A DNA stretch of 64,000 nucleotides from Carya illinoinensis (lineage: Eukaryota > Streptophyta > Magnoliopsida > Fagales > Juglandaceae), in contig NC_056760.1 of the NCBI RefSeq assembly GCF_018687715.1, forward strand, positions 9,598,001 to 9,662,000, in the 5' to 3' direction. The notes beneath the pieces are model-generated. The model was not told the DNA's origin. It did not search any database and saw nothing but the letters and a program-made list of their open reading frames with translations. The translations under genes were made by a program, and so were the position numbers. Each line of letters begins with the position of its first letter. Position 1 is the stretch's first letter. Shown here piece by piece: positions 50,201 to 64,000 of the stretch.

Positions 50201-53200
50201 TAGGCATGCATTTAGATACATGCACTCACTCACCTATTTGCCTTCTCTTCTTCCGCAAATGATAATTAACCGCACATGATCCAATAAGAACAGCTAAAAC
50301 TGCGAGTGGTATGCACGTAACCACCACAAGCATCCAACTCTTCCATCTAGCCCCTGGTTTAGGACAAAAAGAACTGCCTGAAACCCTCATTTAGTTTAAT
50401 CATTAAATTCTATGGATTTTTTTAGAAATTTTTACAGCTCTCATTGATAAGGTTCTGTAAAAACCACCGTTAATGCTTCGGGTGGTGTACGTGAATATTT
50501 ATAGTGTAAGTTTACATGCATATGATGATAAATACAGATTATAGCCGTTGCCTACAAAGAAAAGAATTTAATCTTGATCTTGATCTTTATCTTGATCTTC
50601 CGTAATACCCCCCCGCAAGCCTAGCGTTTGAGAGTCCCGAACGCAAAGCTTGGAACGAAAGAATATAAATGCAGGACGACCAAGGCTCTTGGTAAGTATG
50701 TCAGCAAGCTGAAGATTAGTAGGGACATATTGAAGCCGAAGTTCTCCGGAAGCCACCAATTCACGCACAAAATGATAGTCAAGCTCAATATGTTTGGAGC
50801 GATTGTGGGAGACTGGATTTGTGGCAAGAAAGATGGAGCTTTTATTATCACAAAGGAGAATCGGAGAAGATGAAGATGTCACTTTGAGATCACGAAGAAG
50901 ATGACCAAGCCACTTTACTTCGGCAGCGGTGCTAGCAAGCGCTCGGTATTCAGATTCACAGCTTGAACGAGACACAGTAGGTTGTTTCTTGGAACGCCAA
51001 GAGACAAGGTTATCACCAAGGTAAATAGCATAGCCAGAGATAGATCGGCGTGTATCAGGGCAGCCGGCCCAATCAGCATCTGAGTAAGCAAGAATATTGC
51101 AGGAAGAAGATGGAGTAAAAGATAGGCCATATCGTAAGGTGCCCTTGATGTAACGGAGGATTCGTTTAACAGCTTGAAAGTGGCAAAGAGAAGGCTTGTG
51201 CATATATTGACTTACGGCAGAGACAGCATGAGCAAGGTCTGGCTGAGTGATAGTAAGATATTGAAGAGCACCAACAAGGGACCGATAGAGTGAGGGGTCA
51301 TCAAAGTCAGGACCATCAGTAGACAGATGACGTGCAACAACCATGGGAGTGCTCACAGGCTTGCTATCAATTAGTTTGGCACGCTGCAAAATTTCATGAG
51401 CATATTTTGCCTGACTGAGAAAAAGGCTAGAGGAAGTTCGATGTGCTTCAAGGCCTAAAAAATAACTCAATGAGCCCATATCCTTGGTGGAAAATTCATT
51501 GGATAATTGGCCAATAAAAGCATCAAGAAGAGTGGAGTTATTGCTGGTTACGACAATATCATCAACGTACAATAGTAGATAAATTAGGTCAGCACCCTTG
51601 GAAAACACAAACAAGGATGAGTCAGCCCGACTGCAAGAAAACCCAGTAGCAAGAAGAAAAGTACTGAACCGATGAAACCAGGCCCGTGGAGCTTGTTTGA
51701 GCCCATATAAAGCTCGACGTAACCGGCAAACATGAGAGGGATATCTCGAATCAACATAACCCGGAGGTTGCTCCATATAAACTTCCTCCTGAAGAATGCC
51801 ATTCAAGAAAGCATTTTTCACATCAAGTTGACGAAGTGGCCAGTGATTAGAGACTGCCAAGGAAAGAACAACTCGAACAGTGGAGGCTTTGACGACTGGG
51901 CTGAAAGTATCATTGAAATCAAGACCTGGTTGTTGGGTGTAGCCTTTAGCAACAAGCCGGGCCTTAAGACGATCAACAGAACCATTTGCAAGATACTTGA
52001 TGCGAAAGACCCATTTGGATCCCACAATATTTGTATTTGAAGGTCGGGGCACTAAATCCCAAGTGTGATTATGATGCAAGGCTTGAAGCTCCTCATCCAT
52101 GGCAGCAATCCATTCGGGATGCTTGGCAGCGGACTTGAAGCCTTTGGGCTCGCGCATGGTGAGTAAAGAGTGAATGAGTTTGGAATTTGGAGCTGTGCAT
52201 GTATAAAGGGCCCGAGTAGATGGCTTAAAAATCCCAGATTTGGCCCGTGTTTGCATCGGGTGAGTGCCAAGGACAGGTGCTGGAGCCGGAGCAGGAGATG
52301 GAGCGCTAGAGATGGGTGCAAAGGAGGAGCTTGGCCCATCAACAGTGGATTCCTGCAAAACTGAAGGTGACACAGAACTACAAGATGGATCAGTTAAACA
52401 TGGGCCACACAAATTCGGGAAAGGACCGGGCTGAGAAGGTAAAGAAGCTTCTGATGGGACCGGTGGTGAAGAGGGGGGTGCAGTGGGCTCTAGAAAGGTA
52501 GAAATTGGGGTAGAAGGTAAAGGCCCAGAGCAATTGTTATTTTTGTACGGGTAGCCATGATCATCAAAGACAACATGTCGAGAAATAAATATTTGATTTG
52601 TAAGGCGATCAAGACAGCGAAAACCATGATGAGACATACTATAGCCAAGAAAAACACAAGAACGACTACGGGGAGCTAATTTGTGAGGGGCATAATCACG
52701 TAAATAGGGAAAAACAAGACAACCAAAAGGATGAAAATGAGAGTAAGAAGGAGGCTTACCGAAGAGAATCTCAAAAGGAGAGCGACGATCAAGAAGAGGT
52801 GTGGGCAAGCGGTTAATAATGAAAGTGGCAGTGCTGAACGCGTCAACCCAAAATTTAAGAGGGACATGAGAGTGAAAAAGCATAGCAAGACCGGTTTCAG
52901 TTATATGTCTATGTTTACGTTCGGCACGACCATTTTGAGAGGGAGTGTATGGACATGACATTTGATGATGGATGCCTGAGGAAATTAAGTGATTTTGAAA
53001 TTGATGATTAGTAAATTCAGTTCCTCCACCACTTTGGAAAATCTTGATTTTAGTCGAAAATTGATTTTCAACAAATTTCTGAAATTGGAGAAAAATGCGA
53101 AAGAAGTCAGATTTATGTTTCAGAGGATAGAGCCAAGTAAACCTGGAATAATCGTCAATAAAGATAACATAATATCGAAATCCAAGATTGGAAGTGATAG

Positions 53201-56200
53201 GTGATGGTCCCCACAAATCACAATGCACAAGATCCAAAACATGCGAAGCACGTTTGGTATTTAGAGAAAAAGGAAGTCTTTTACTTTTGGCAAGTTGACA
53301 ACTAGAGCATACAGTAGGATTTGGAAGTAAAGAAGTGACACATAGTTGACGATTTTTATTCAAAAGAGAAATGATATTATGAGAAACGTGACCCAAACGA
53401 GCATGCCAGTCATCAAAGGATGCACGTGGACAATTATTAGGAAAAACAGAAAGAAAGGATTTATGGCCACGTTCAAGCACATAGAGGCCATTTTCACGTC
53501 GACCGGTTGCCACCACTCTTCTTGTGTCGCGAGTCTGCACAGTAAAGCGATCATTAGTAAAAGTAATAGAGAAGGGAAAATCAGAAGTGAGTTTACTAAT
53601 GGAGATGAGATTTTTAGTGAGGCCCGGCACAACTAAAACATCTTTTAAATGAAGAGAGGATGTGGGAGAGAAGGTACCAGTGTGAGAAATTGGAAGAGAG
53701 GCACCATTTCCAACTACAACACAGTCCTTACCAGAATATGTATTTGCGTTGTCCAACTGCGCAGCATCATGAGTCATATGGGCGGTAGCGCCGGTGTCCG
53801 TATACCAATCGGAATCTGGTACGTCATTAAGAGAACAAGAAGTGAAAGCCTCGGCTAAGTTGGCAGCAGGGGAAAACCGAGTATAACGATCTCGGCATGA
53901 GGAGGCATAGTGACCTTCTCCACGGCAAATTTGACACCGGATTTGTCGATTTCGATCTCTATGATTGCGGGCACCACGACCACGTCCTCCACGAAAGAAA
54001 CGGCCTTCTCGTCGTCCACCGTTATGGGGAACAGTCTTGATGTTTTGAGAAGCAGTAAAGGCAGCAGCAGGGGGGCCCGAAGGAGAAGTTGACTCCAAGG
54101 AACGGACAAAAATCTCATAGCTCTCGGCTTTGGGCACAATATCATCAAAAGTAGGGAGAGGAGAGAGAGACAATTGAGTAGTTGAAAAGATTGAAAAAGA
54201 TGAACCAAGACCACGTAAATACCAGTGGATTTTGTCAAGATCATCAACCGGACGCCCCATGGCAGCAAGCTGATCGCAGATGGCTTTGAAATCTCGGGAG
54301 AACTCAGGTACAGTTTTATCATGCTTTTTCATGGTCTGAAGATCATCTTTCAGCCGAAGTTCACGAGACTTCGATTGATGGCTGAATGTAGTTTCCAGCC
54401 GAGACCAAACAGCACGGGACGTGGGCAATCCAACGACAGTAGACATGGCTTCCTCGGTTAAAGTGGAGAGAAGGAGACTAAGCACAAGTTGATCGGTGCG
54501 TTGCCACTCAGCCAGCTTGGGATTCGGTAAAACAGAGGAATCGGAAACAATGGTTGCAGGGGGCTCGGCAAGTGTACCATCAATATAGCCGAGGAGAGTC
54601 TGAGATTGCAGCAGCGGCAGAACTTGACTGCGCCAAAGAAGATAGTTGGAGGATGATAACTTGATGGTGAGAAGATGAACCATGGTGGAGAAAGGCAGAG
54701 TGGGGTGGACGGAGGCCATGGGATCGAGGATGTTAATCCAAAAAGAGGCTCTGTGATACCATGATAAGGTTCTGTAAAAACCACCGTTAATGCTTCGGGT
54801 GGTGTACGTGAATATTTATAGTGTAAGTTTACATGCATATGATAATAAATACAGATTATAGCCGTTGCCTACAAAGAAAAGAATTTAATCTTGATCTTGA
54901 TCTTTATCTTGATCTTGATCTTTATCTTGATCTTCCGTAATACTCATGATTATATATATATATATATATATAACCTAGCTCTCAAGTCAAATTCTTTGTG
55001 CATGGTTATATGGTTACCGACAAAATTTAGGTTAGAATATATATGAATTATTCAAGCTGTCTCCCGTCCCGTATGGTTAATTAGTAATTAGTCATAATTA
55101 AAGTGACCGATCGATTGATATAACAATATAATTCGATCGGCCCATATATACTATAAAGATTTATATTTAATCTTGGATTAGTGTCATGTCCTGAACTATA
55201 CAGACAACTGAAAAATTAGAAATGATATACACAAACTATTTTTACAATTCTATTTTAAACGAATAGTATATTTAAAAATTAAATTAGATGAAAAATTAAA
55301 AAAAAAAAAATAGTGATTTTGATAAGATGATGCTATCAAACTGGTTGATTATAAAAATAGTGTTAAGTTAAGGCGACAATATCTCGTGACAATATATAGT
55401 TTGTAAAGCACATTAATTACAAATAGTACTCATCAAGGTTGAATCCTGAATTAACAAATTAAACGACAAGAAAGTAAGTACGTTTTATTTTTCTTTTTAT
55501 TTTTATATCATTTTTAATTATTTGATCAGCATCGGCAGAAAATTAATTAATTGATCATGATCTAGTCACATCCTTACCTTGAGAAGCTGGGAGGGTCAAG
55601 TGAAAACTTGAGGCGTTGTAGAATCGGTACAGTTCAAACCTCATATTACAATTCCTGCTAACAATAATTCCACCTTGCCGATAAAAACAGCATTCCTGAA
55701 GCTCTCCAAAGGCAGACTGCAAACAGTTAGAACAGGACTCATTTGAGATGTTCCCAGTACATTGTACAAGACCATAGATTGTTTTCTTCCTTGAGAATTT
55801 AATTTCACCAGTTGCGAACATGCGTGTAGAGGGATCAAACGCAGTCTCGTTCGAGATGTTATTCATTAAGTACGTTAAAACTTGCTCTAAATGAACTGGA
55901 TTTGATATATTCTTCTGCATTTGATTCTGCTGTGGATACTTCCCAGTATAAACCATCAAGGAAAAGAAGTTCTGGAAGGAGTAGCGAACTTGACAGAGTT
56001 CAAACCATATCATAGCATCTTTACTTCTGCACTGCTTTAAGATTTCCTTGGTTGCAGTCTGTATACAATTCCGACAAACTGTGGAGTTGACATCTCCTCT
56101 ACAAAGCGCCTGTCCATAGACTCTGTCTGAGTCCTGATCTCCAGTGGAGGTGCTGTAGAAACCTGTCAATGAAGTTTTGGAAGGCAGAGACCCGAGGAGG

Positions 56201-56400
56201 AGCTTGAGGTTGTTTTCAAATGGGCTGTTGAGTTCGTAGTTTTTGATCGAGAACTCTGTGTTACAAAAGGTATAGAGAGGATCCCCACTGGCCGGCGTGG
56301 CCGAAAGCATAGGGCGCATCAAAAGCGGTATAACCAACAAAAGCATACCCAATAATGCATCTTTCTTATCCGTCTTCCAAATATGGTTGAACATGATCAT
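47258..56400 (-). CDS. Cysteine-rich receptor-like protein kinase (CRK-F), intact exons, copia in intron 1
   Basis: Exons: 56400-55578, 50353-50234, 50113-49923, 49814-49604, 48515-48278, 48183-48033, 47569-47258. The total is 2046 nt or 681 residues, with phases 1,1,0,1,2,0 all consistent. The Met at 56400 is preferred because it precedes the signal peptide ([13 protein letters not shown]); upstream in-frame Mets exist. Two DUF26 domains ([26 protein letters not shown]), a membrane helix ([17 protein letters not shown]) and a kinase with [27 protein letters not shown] and APE are all present. Intron 1 is about 5.2 kb because of the sense-oriented copia element at 50445-54942; without it, it would be about 0.7 kb. 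Introns 4-6 contain TA microsatellites (about 47768 and 48822). Closest paralogue: CRK-B. Confidence 0.93.
50445..50607 (-). repeat. Young copia 3' LTR (163 bp)
   Basis: Almost the same as the 5' LTR apart from one repeat unit and one substitution (ATGATGATA against ATGATAATA). The end of the gag-pol frame lies inside it. Confidence 0.9.
50568..54719 (-). CDS. Copia gag-pol polyprotein, 1383 residues, uninterrupted
   Basis: Domains in order: gag (about residues 15-230), zinc knuckle [14 protein letters not shown] (262-275), protease DTGA (308-311), GAG-pre-integrase (WHARLGHVS... CSSCQLAK, 438-478), integrase (D501 in HCDLWGP, E600 in RAERKH), RT with YVDD at 1051-1054, RNase H ([21 protein letters not shown]). 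The second integrase Asp, expected in QSDGGTEF, is Gly564 (codon GGT at 53028-53030). The transposon may therefore be integration-defective in spite of an open frame. The C-terminal tail ([12 protein letters not shown]) is encoded by the 3' LTR: the frame runs through the purine tract and ends in U3. Confidence 0.95.
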   Translation of the reverse strand: MASVHPTLPFSTMVHLLTIKLSSSNYLLWRSQVLPLLQSQTLLGYIDGTLAEPPATIVSDSSVLPNPKLAEWQRTDQLVLSLLLSTLTEEAMSTVVGLPTSRAVWSRLETTFSHQSKSRELRLKDDLQTMKKHDKTVPEFSRDFKAICDQLAAMGRPVDDLDKIHWYLRGLGSSFSIFSTTQLSLSPLPTFDDIVPKAESYEIFVRSLESTSPSGPPAAAFTASQNIKTVPHNGGRREGRFFRGGRGRGARNHRDRNRQIRCQICRGEGHYASSCRDRYTRFSPAANLAEAFTSCSLNDVPDSDWYTDTGATAHMTHDAAQLDNANTYSGKDCVVVGNGASLPISHTGTFSPTSSLHLKDVLVVPGLTKNLISISKLTSDFPFSITFTNDRFTVQTRDTRRVVATGRRENGLYVLERGHKSFLSVFPNNCPRASFDDWHARLGHVSHNIISLLNKNRQLCVTSLLPNPTVCSSCQLAKSKRLPFSLNTKRASHVLDLVHCDLWGPSPITSNLGFRYYVIFIDDYSRFTWLYPLKHKSDFFRIFLQFQKFVENQFSTKIKIFQSGGGTEFTNHQFQNHLISSGIHHQMSCPYTPSQNGRAERKHRHITETGLAMLFHSHVPLKFWVDAFSTATFIINRLPTPLLDRRSPFEILFGKPPSYSHFHPFGCLVFPYLRDYAPHKLAPRSRSCVFLGYSMSHHGFRCLDRLTNQIFISRHVVFDDHGYPYKNNNCSGPLPSTPISTFLEPTAPPSSPPVPSEASLPSQPGPFPNLCGPCLTDPSCSSVSPSVLQESTVDGPSSSFAPISSAPSPAPAPAPVLGTHPMQTRAKSGIFKPSTRALYTCTAPNSKLIHSLLTMREPKGFKSAAKHPEWIAAMDEELQALHHNHTWDLVPRPSNTNIVGSKWVFRIKYLANGSVDRLKARLVAKGYTQQPGLDFNDTFSPVVKASTVRVVLSLAVSNHWPLRQLDVKNAFLNGILQEEVYMEQPPGYVDSRYPSHVCRLRRALYGLKQAPRAWFHRFSTFLLATGFSCSRADSSLFVFSKGADLIYLLLYVDDIVVTSNNSTLLDAFIGQLSNEFSTKDMGSLSYFLGLEAHRTSSSLFLSQAKYAHEILQRAKLIDSKPVSTPMVVARHLSTDGPDFDDPSLYRSLVGALQYLTITQPDLAHAVSAVSQYMHKPSLCHFQAVKRILRYIKGTLRYGLSFTPSSSCNILAYSDADWAGCPDTRRSISGYAIYLGDNLVSWRSKKQPTVSRSSCESEYRALASTAAEVKWLGHLLRDLKVTSSSSPILLCDNKSSIFLATNPVSHNRSKHIELDYHFVRELVASGELRLQYVPTNLQLADILTKSLGRPAFIFFRSKLCVRDSQTLGLRGGITEDQDKDQDQD
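54748..54761 (-). other. Copia primer-binding site
   Basis: On the minus strand TGGTATCACAGAGC follows the 5' LTR directly. It matches the usual initiator Met-tRNA complement with a two-base insertion. Confidence 0.75.
54762..54942 (-). repeat. Young copia 5' LTR (181 bp)
   Basis: On the minus strand it runs from TATTACGGAAG to CCTTATCA. It has two copies of an 18-bp unit (GATCAAGATAAAGATCAA type) where the other LTR has one. The CTCAT duplication defines the ends, so the LTR starts with TA rather than TG. Confidence 0.9.
54948..55577 (-). other. Rest of CRK-F intron 1
   Basis: AT-rich intron sequence with a TA microsatellite at about 54953-54972. Nothing else is recognised. The donor GTAAGG at 55577 is canonical. 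Confidence 0.7.
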
Positions 56401-58199
56401 AGGATGCATATGATTACAGTGGCCAAAAGGTAGTGGAGAAGGAAGGTAATTAACCTGACATCTGATCAAGCACAACTTGTGTCGGTCAGAATACTCTCTT
56501 CAAGACGTACATTTCAGCCTTTGACAACACGATTTACCCACAAACCTGTATGAGATTATACATTACATAGAAACTTCCGCCCAAAAATATTTAGGTCCGA
56601 CTCTTTCTGATAGAACTGTTGAGCATTCCTCTGAAACTTCCCCGCTGGACGTTGATTCTGACTCGGAATATCTAGGTCTGACTTTTCCGAATGGTGTCGA
56701 TGGGGACAAGTTTTCCTTTTTAAAAAATAGGTTATTTTTTTGTTCTAAGTTTAAAATATTTGAAGTTTACTGCTGTTGTTCGAAGCTTGCACGTGTAAGT
56801 TAACATCATTAATTTGATTCCATTCTTTACGATAGTAACCGATAGTTGATACGTGCTTTCTAAGAACGAGCTAAACAACTGGGAAATAATTCTAAATATA
56901 AATCTACATAATACATAATATATAAATCGTTGATTGGTAGTACATATAATTTTCACACATTAATTAATTGTTGAAGATACATCATGTACTTCTTCAAAAG
57001 ATTCGATCGAAGAAAACGATGGCTCATTCATTTCTTTGTTCATTTATGCCGAGATGGAATGGCAAAGACCGGCATGCACCTTGTGAACGACCATGTAAGT
57101 ATAATTATATATTAATATATGTATTAATTTATTATAATTAGTTAAAACGTAAATTTTATTAAAAATAATATTAATTTAAATTTTAAATATAAAAAAATCA
57201 ATATTAATACGTAAATTAATACATAACTTTATTTATACGAAACAAAACTCATATTTTTTTTTTATTTCCCAAAACCAGCCCAACGAAGCATGAAGGAATA
57301 AACAACATTAGTAATAAGCCAAGAGGTATTATTTCTAAATTATCATAATCAGTACTTCCCTGGGAAGAGGATAAATCTACTATGTCGCTTGCAAATGACC
57401 CCTCTTAAATATATATAGATATATATATATATATATATTTCCTTTTTACTTAATAATTAAGATTTTCTTATTGGTCATCACTCGGTCAATTCCAATGGAT
57501 AAAATTTCAAAGTCCTCAATAAATACCTAACCACTAGTACGCTTCTGACATATCTTCTCAAATCCAATGGAATAAATTTCATGATCAACATATGAGCTAC
57601 ATTTATATCTAGATGCTTTGAATCAGTCATGTGATAAGATCATATGGTCGCATCGGATTTAGCTGGTCCACGTAAAAAAAACACGTGCCGCTCATCTCAG
57701 TACTGCTTGAAATTTTCAACGTCGTGCACTTCGGGGCTTGAAATACTACTCAAGTCATGCAGAAACAAGTACGTACACTTTTCTCATTCATCTTTCTCTA
57801 ATCAAAGTTAGATTAAAAAAAATAATAAGAGATGATCAGGATTGGAAGAGAAAATATTTTATGTTACTTAGAGCACCAGTACTCACCACCTCATTCGAGA
57901 TCTTTAACGCTTCCATTCATTTTTAAAAAATATAAAGTTTATTATTAAAAAATTAATTAATATTTATATAAATTTAGTATTTATTAATTTTTTTTAAAAA
58001 AAAATTAGACAACACTTACATATTTATAACTTTAATTATTATTTCTCTAATATAAAAGTTTGAAAATTTTCAAGACTAAAAATCTCTAACTTGAAGCACG
58101 AAGCAAGCAAAACCGTGCAGGGTGCTTTGTACGTTGTCCAAAAATGGTAAATCAATATCACAAATCTAGTACAGGTCAGGATCTTAAAAGAGTTCGTTA
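56401..58199. other. CRK-F 5' flank and spacer
   Basis: 56480-56700 resembles the CRK-B 5' flank (TACATAGAAACTTCCGCC, then GACTTTTCC near a GATGG block). 56950-57600 matches 3830-5600 left of psi-A. TA runs occur at about 57413-57440. No gene is visible. The CRK-F promoter should be here, but no paired W box as in CRK-C was found. Confidence 0.6.
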
Positions 58200-59971
58200 C
58201 TCATTACTATGTATGTATATATAATATATTTAGTAACATATGTATGGCAGACTGCATTCCTCATTACTAGAAATCATCAAATTATCAGATTATTTCGACC
58301 ATAAAAGGAGAACTCTAAACAGAAGACAATGATGTATGCATTGTTTTTCATATATATATATATATATATATAAAGCTCAAGAAAAAAAAAAAAAAAAAAC
58401 TGATAGCTTAGCTTAATTGCATGATCTAATCAATACATGTAGATTAAGTATAATTGGCTCCAATTATTCCTATAGTTACCTAGCTACCTTACTGTTCTAA
58501 TTCCACCTAACGCATAGTCAAGATAATAGACCAGTTGTAAAATAAGAAAAAAAAAACTCGAGCTTAATTCAAACGAGAAATAAATCATCTTAAGACAAAT
58601 TTCCAGCAGGAAATTACTCCTTAATAAAACGAAAAGATGTCAAACACATGCACATGCAATGAATTATACATATATACCACAAGAAAATTCAAGCGAATAT
58701 ATATACGCGTGTTTCCACAACAGATGTTAAACTAATTGATAAGCATAAGACTCAAATAACATGAAAACCCACTAGCTCCTATACTGGCTAGATTTTTCTT
58801 TTTATTTCAGATTTTTATTTTTCAGTTTCTGTAGTAGTTATATTTATAGGCTTGCAGCAGAATTGTTTTAGTAAAACAGATTTTTATAAGCAGTTTTTAA
58901 TAAAGCATATTTTAGAAATCAGAATTTTTTTTTTTAGTAAGGCCTGTTTTTCTAAACAAAGAAAATTTTTGTAATAGTAACAGATTTTGGAATAAAAGTA
59001 TAAAACATATTTTTTTAAAGCAGTTTTTTTTTTTAATAAATAATTTTTTTACAAATTTACATTTTATTAAAACTGAAAAGTCGAACCGAATCGGACTAAA
59101 ACCAGTAAAACCGGACGTACCGGTTTATGAAGATAATCGATACGTAATCAGTTTTTAAAAATGTAAAACCGATACATACTGATTTAGTCTTAAATTTTAT
59201 CCAAAACGGGACTAGATTAGACCCGTTAGACCCCTAAAAACAACCACATGGGTAGTGCAAAATTAACTGATGGAACGGACTTATCTTCCGACCGGTTTTG
59301 CCACGTCAGTAGGTGTGCGGTTTCAAACCAGACTAGGAATACAATTTTCATTTTAGATAGCCGGTGTGGTTTATCAGCTAGCCATTTCAGTTAACTATTG
59401 CTTTCATATTTCCTATCATTTGAAATTTCTCAAAAACAATTAGGATTGGTAATTCAAAATTCTCATATCATTATTATAACTTTTTTAAATTTCTATATAA
59501 AATATAATAAACAATTCACCTTTTTCAAATCTCAATTTAACTTTTTCAATTCTCAAAATAATAATAATATAAAATATAATATTTTAAATTTTTATCTAAA
59601 ATTAAAAATTATCATCTCACTTTTCAAATCCCAATTAGCCTATGATCACCTGTTCTAATTAGGACCTAGCTAGGATATTTTTTTCGTAAGTACTTGGTCT
59701 TCGATCGGAGTTACTTATTTACTGAAATGGACAGTCAGAAATGGATATCTAGAGAATCTTCTTACGCAACTTAAGGTCAATATAAAATCATAAGTTTTCA
59801 AGAATAGGACATGGCCTGGCAAATGAAACATCTGCCACATTTACATTGAAGAGTCAATTACGAGAAGCATATTACACATTTTACGTGTTTTTATTTTTTT
59901 ATTGCTGTGCACTACAATTGCACAAGACAAGGCATTCATGAAGTTCAAATCCACTTGTAGTGCTTCATCGA
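58200..59971. repeat. CRK-G 3' flank, duplicated downstream of psi-E, psi-A and psi-D
   Basis: 58200-58292 reappears at 28460-28545. 58727-59930 reappears at 34634-36846. 59275-59900 reappears at 6340-6867. A TA tract (about 58350-58372) and an A run follow the first part. These copies give the empty sites for elements inserted elsewhere. Non-coding. Confidence 0.8.
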
Positions 59972-63399
<3,428 letters not shown>

Positions 63400-63480
63400 G
63401 CTTCACCTCCTAAGTTCTACAATAGGATCAATAATGGGAAAATCTCTCTTTGGAGTAGCTGTTAAACATATAAGGCCGAA

Positions 63481-63490
63481 GTCAAGTCAA
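63481..63490 (-). promoter_or_regulatory. Paired W-box core upstream of CRK-G
   Basis: TTGACTTGAC on the minus strand, 82 bp from the ATG, is the same as in the CRK-C and psi-D copies. Confidence 0.55.
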
Positions 63491-63827
63491 CAATTGTAGT
63501 ACTATTCCACATCAAACCACTATGTGGAAAATATGTATCACCACGTACATGGGAAAAAATGCGTTAGACTACAATTGCATTAATTACAAGGGGACCATGC
63601 ATTCTGTCTTTAAGCTTATTCAACGGTACGTCTTTTTGTATTATATATGTAATTTCCTGGATGTTTGATATCTGATTATCCTTGAATTTGCATTCAAGGA
63701 TATATCTCATTTTTCTCGGACGGCTTGCGGTCTATAAGGCCCAACACCTACTCTTATGTGGAATATCACAATAATCAATTTTAAATTTTAACATTTACGT
63801 TAAGTCAATTTATCGTAGATAACATGG

Positions 63828-63938
63828 CTCAAATCGTATATTTTTGCGTTATTATCATTTATAGCCCTCTAATGAGGTCCAATCGTATATTTCTGCATTG
63901 TTATCATTTATAGCCCTCTAATGAGGCCCAAATCACAT
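63828..63938. repeat. Tandem duplication of about 55 bp
   Basis: The unit AATCGTATATTT...GTTATCATTTATAGCCCTCTAATGAGG occurs twice in a row. CRK-C and psi-D have one copy. Confidence 0.85.
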
Positions 63939-64000
63939 GTAGACATATATTTAAAAATGATTAATAAATGATACAATTAAAATTCATTAAAATCATTATA

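Larger units (their letters stand above)
50445..54942 (-). mobile_element. Young Ty1/copia retrotransposon in CRK-F intron 1
   Basis: LTRs lie at 50445-50607 (163 bp, 3') and 54762-54942 (181 bp, 5'), flanked by a perfect CTCAT duplication (50440-50444 and 54943-54947). The LTRs differ by about one base and by one extra 18-bp repeat unit, so insertion was very recent. Gag-pol is a single open frame. The primer-binding site is TGGTATCACAGAGCC just inside the 5' LTR, and a G-rich purine tract adjoins the 3' LTR. It is in the same orientation as CRK-F. Confidence 0.96.
63400..64000. repeat. CRK-G 5' flank, copy of the CRK-C and psi-D flanks
   Basis: Closely matches 22372-22930 and continues past the window end. 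It contains a local tandem duplication (63828-63938). Confidence 0.85.

Noticed and set aside
50621..54838. Many antisense and shifted frames of 60-155 codons
   Set aside because: They overlap the single 1383-codon copia frame and are shadows of it.

Overview
This is plant nuclear DNA. It has spliced multi-exon receptor-kinase genes with GT-AG introns, long AT-rich spacers, Ty1/copia and Ty3/gypsy retrotransposons and many MITEs. The gene structure and repeat content suggest a woody eudicot. The dispersed repeat families would fit Fagales such as walnut or hickory, but that is a guess.

The window holds a tandem cluster of cysteine-rich receptor-like kinases (CRKs: two DUF26/Gnk2 ectodomains, one membrane helix, a Ser/Thr kinase). 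Nearly all are on the minus strand and share a seven-exon structure. From left to right: psi-A (two terminal exons, 7142-7681), CRK-B (8927-11792, one frame-breaking lesion near a splice donor), CRK-C (19336-22371, intact), psi-D (28531-29052, half an ectodomain), psi-E (36847-38328, two terminal exons, one split by a transposon), an orphan ectodomain gene on the plus strand (46208-47077), CRK-F (47258-56400, intact but with a retrotransposon in intron 1) and CRK-G (59972-63399, intact). There are two sequence classes: B and F, and C, D and G, with A and E related to the G 3' end. The flanks are duplicated too. The left flank of psi-A matches the CRK-F to CRK-G interval, and the 5' flanks of C, D and G match each other. 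The locus therefore grew by duplication of multi-gene blocks and decayed by truncation.

Mobile DNA accounts for most of the rest. A degenerate minus-strand gypsy element fills 1-3622. A gutted copia remnant lies at 25130-27850. A copia element with 366-bp LTRs sits in a CT tract (39768-45040). A very young copia element with a 1383-codon open frame is inserted in CRK-F intron 1 (50445-54942). Several DNA elements have exact boundaries because a paralogous copy in the window gives the empty site: a 425-bp MITE (29507-29931), two hAT-like elements with 8-bp target duplications that carry pieces of unrelated host genes (an enoyl-CoA isomerase-like fragment in 29952-30799 and an NF-YB-like fragment in 35393-36372), and an 807-bp Mutator-like element with a 10-bp duplication inside psi-E. 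A HARBI1-like transposase fragment lies at 13380-13739.

The intact CRKs should be plasma-membrane receptors involved in stress or immune signalling. A paired W-box core (TTGACTTGAC) is preserved about 80 bp upstream of the start codons of C, D and G, which fits WRKY control. No tRNA, rRNA or CRISPR was recognised.
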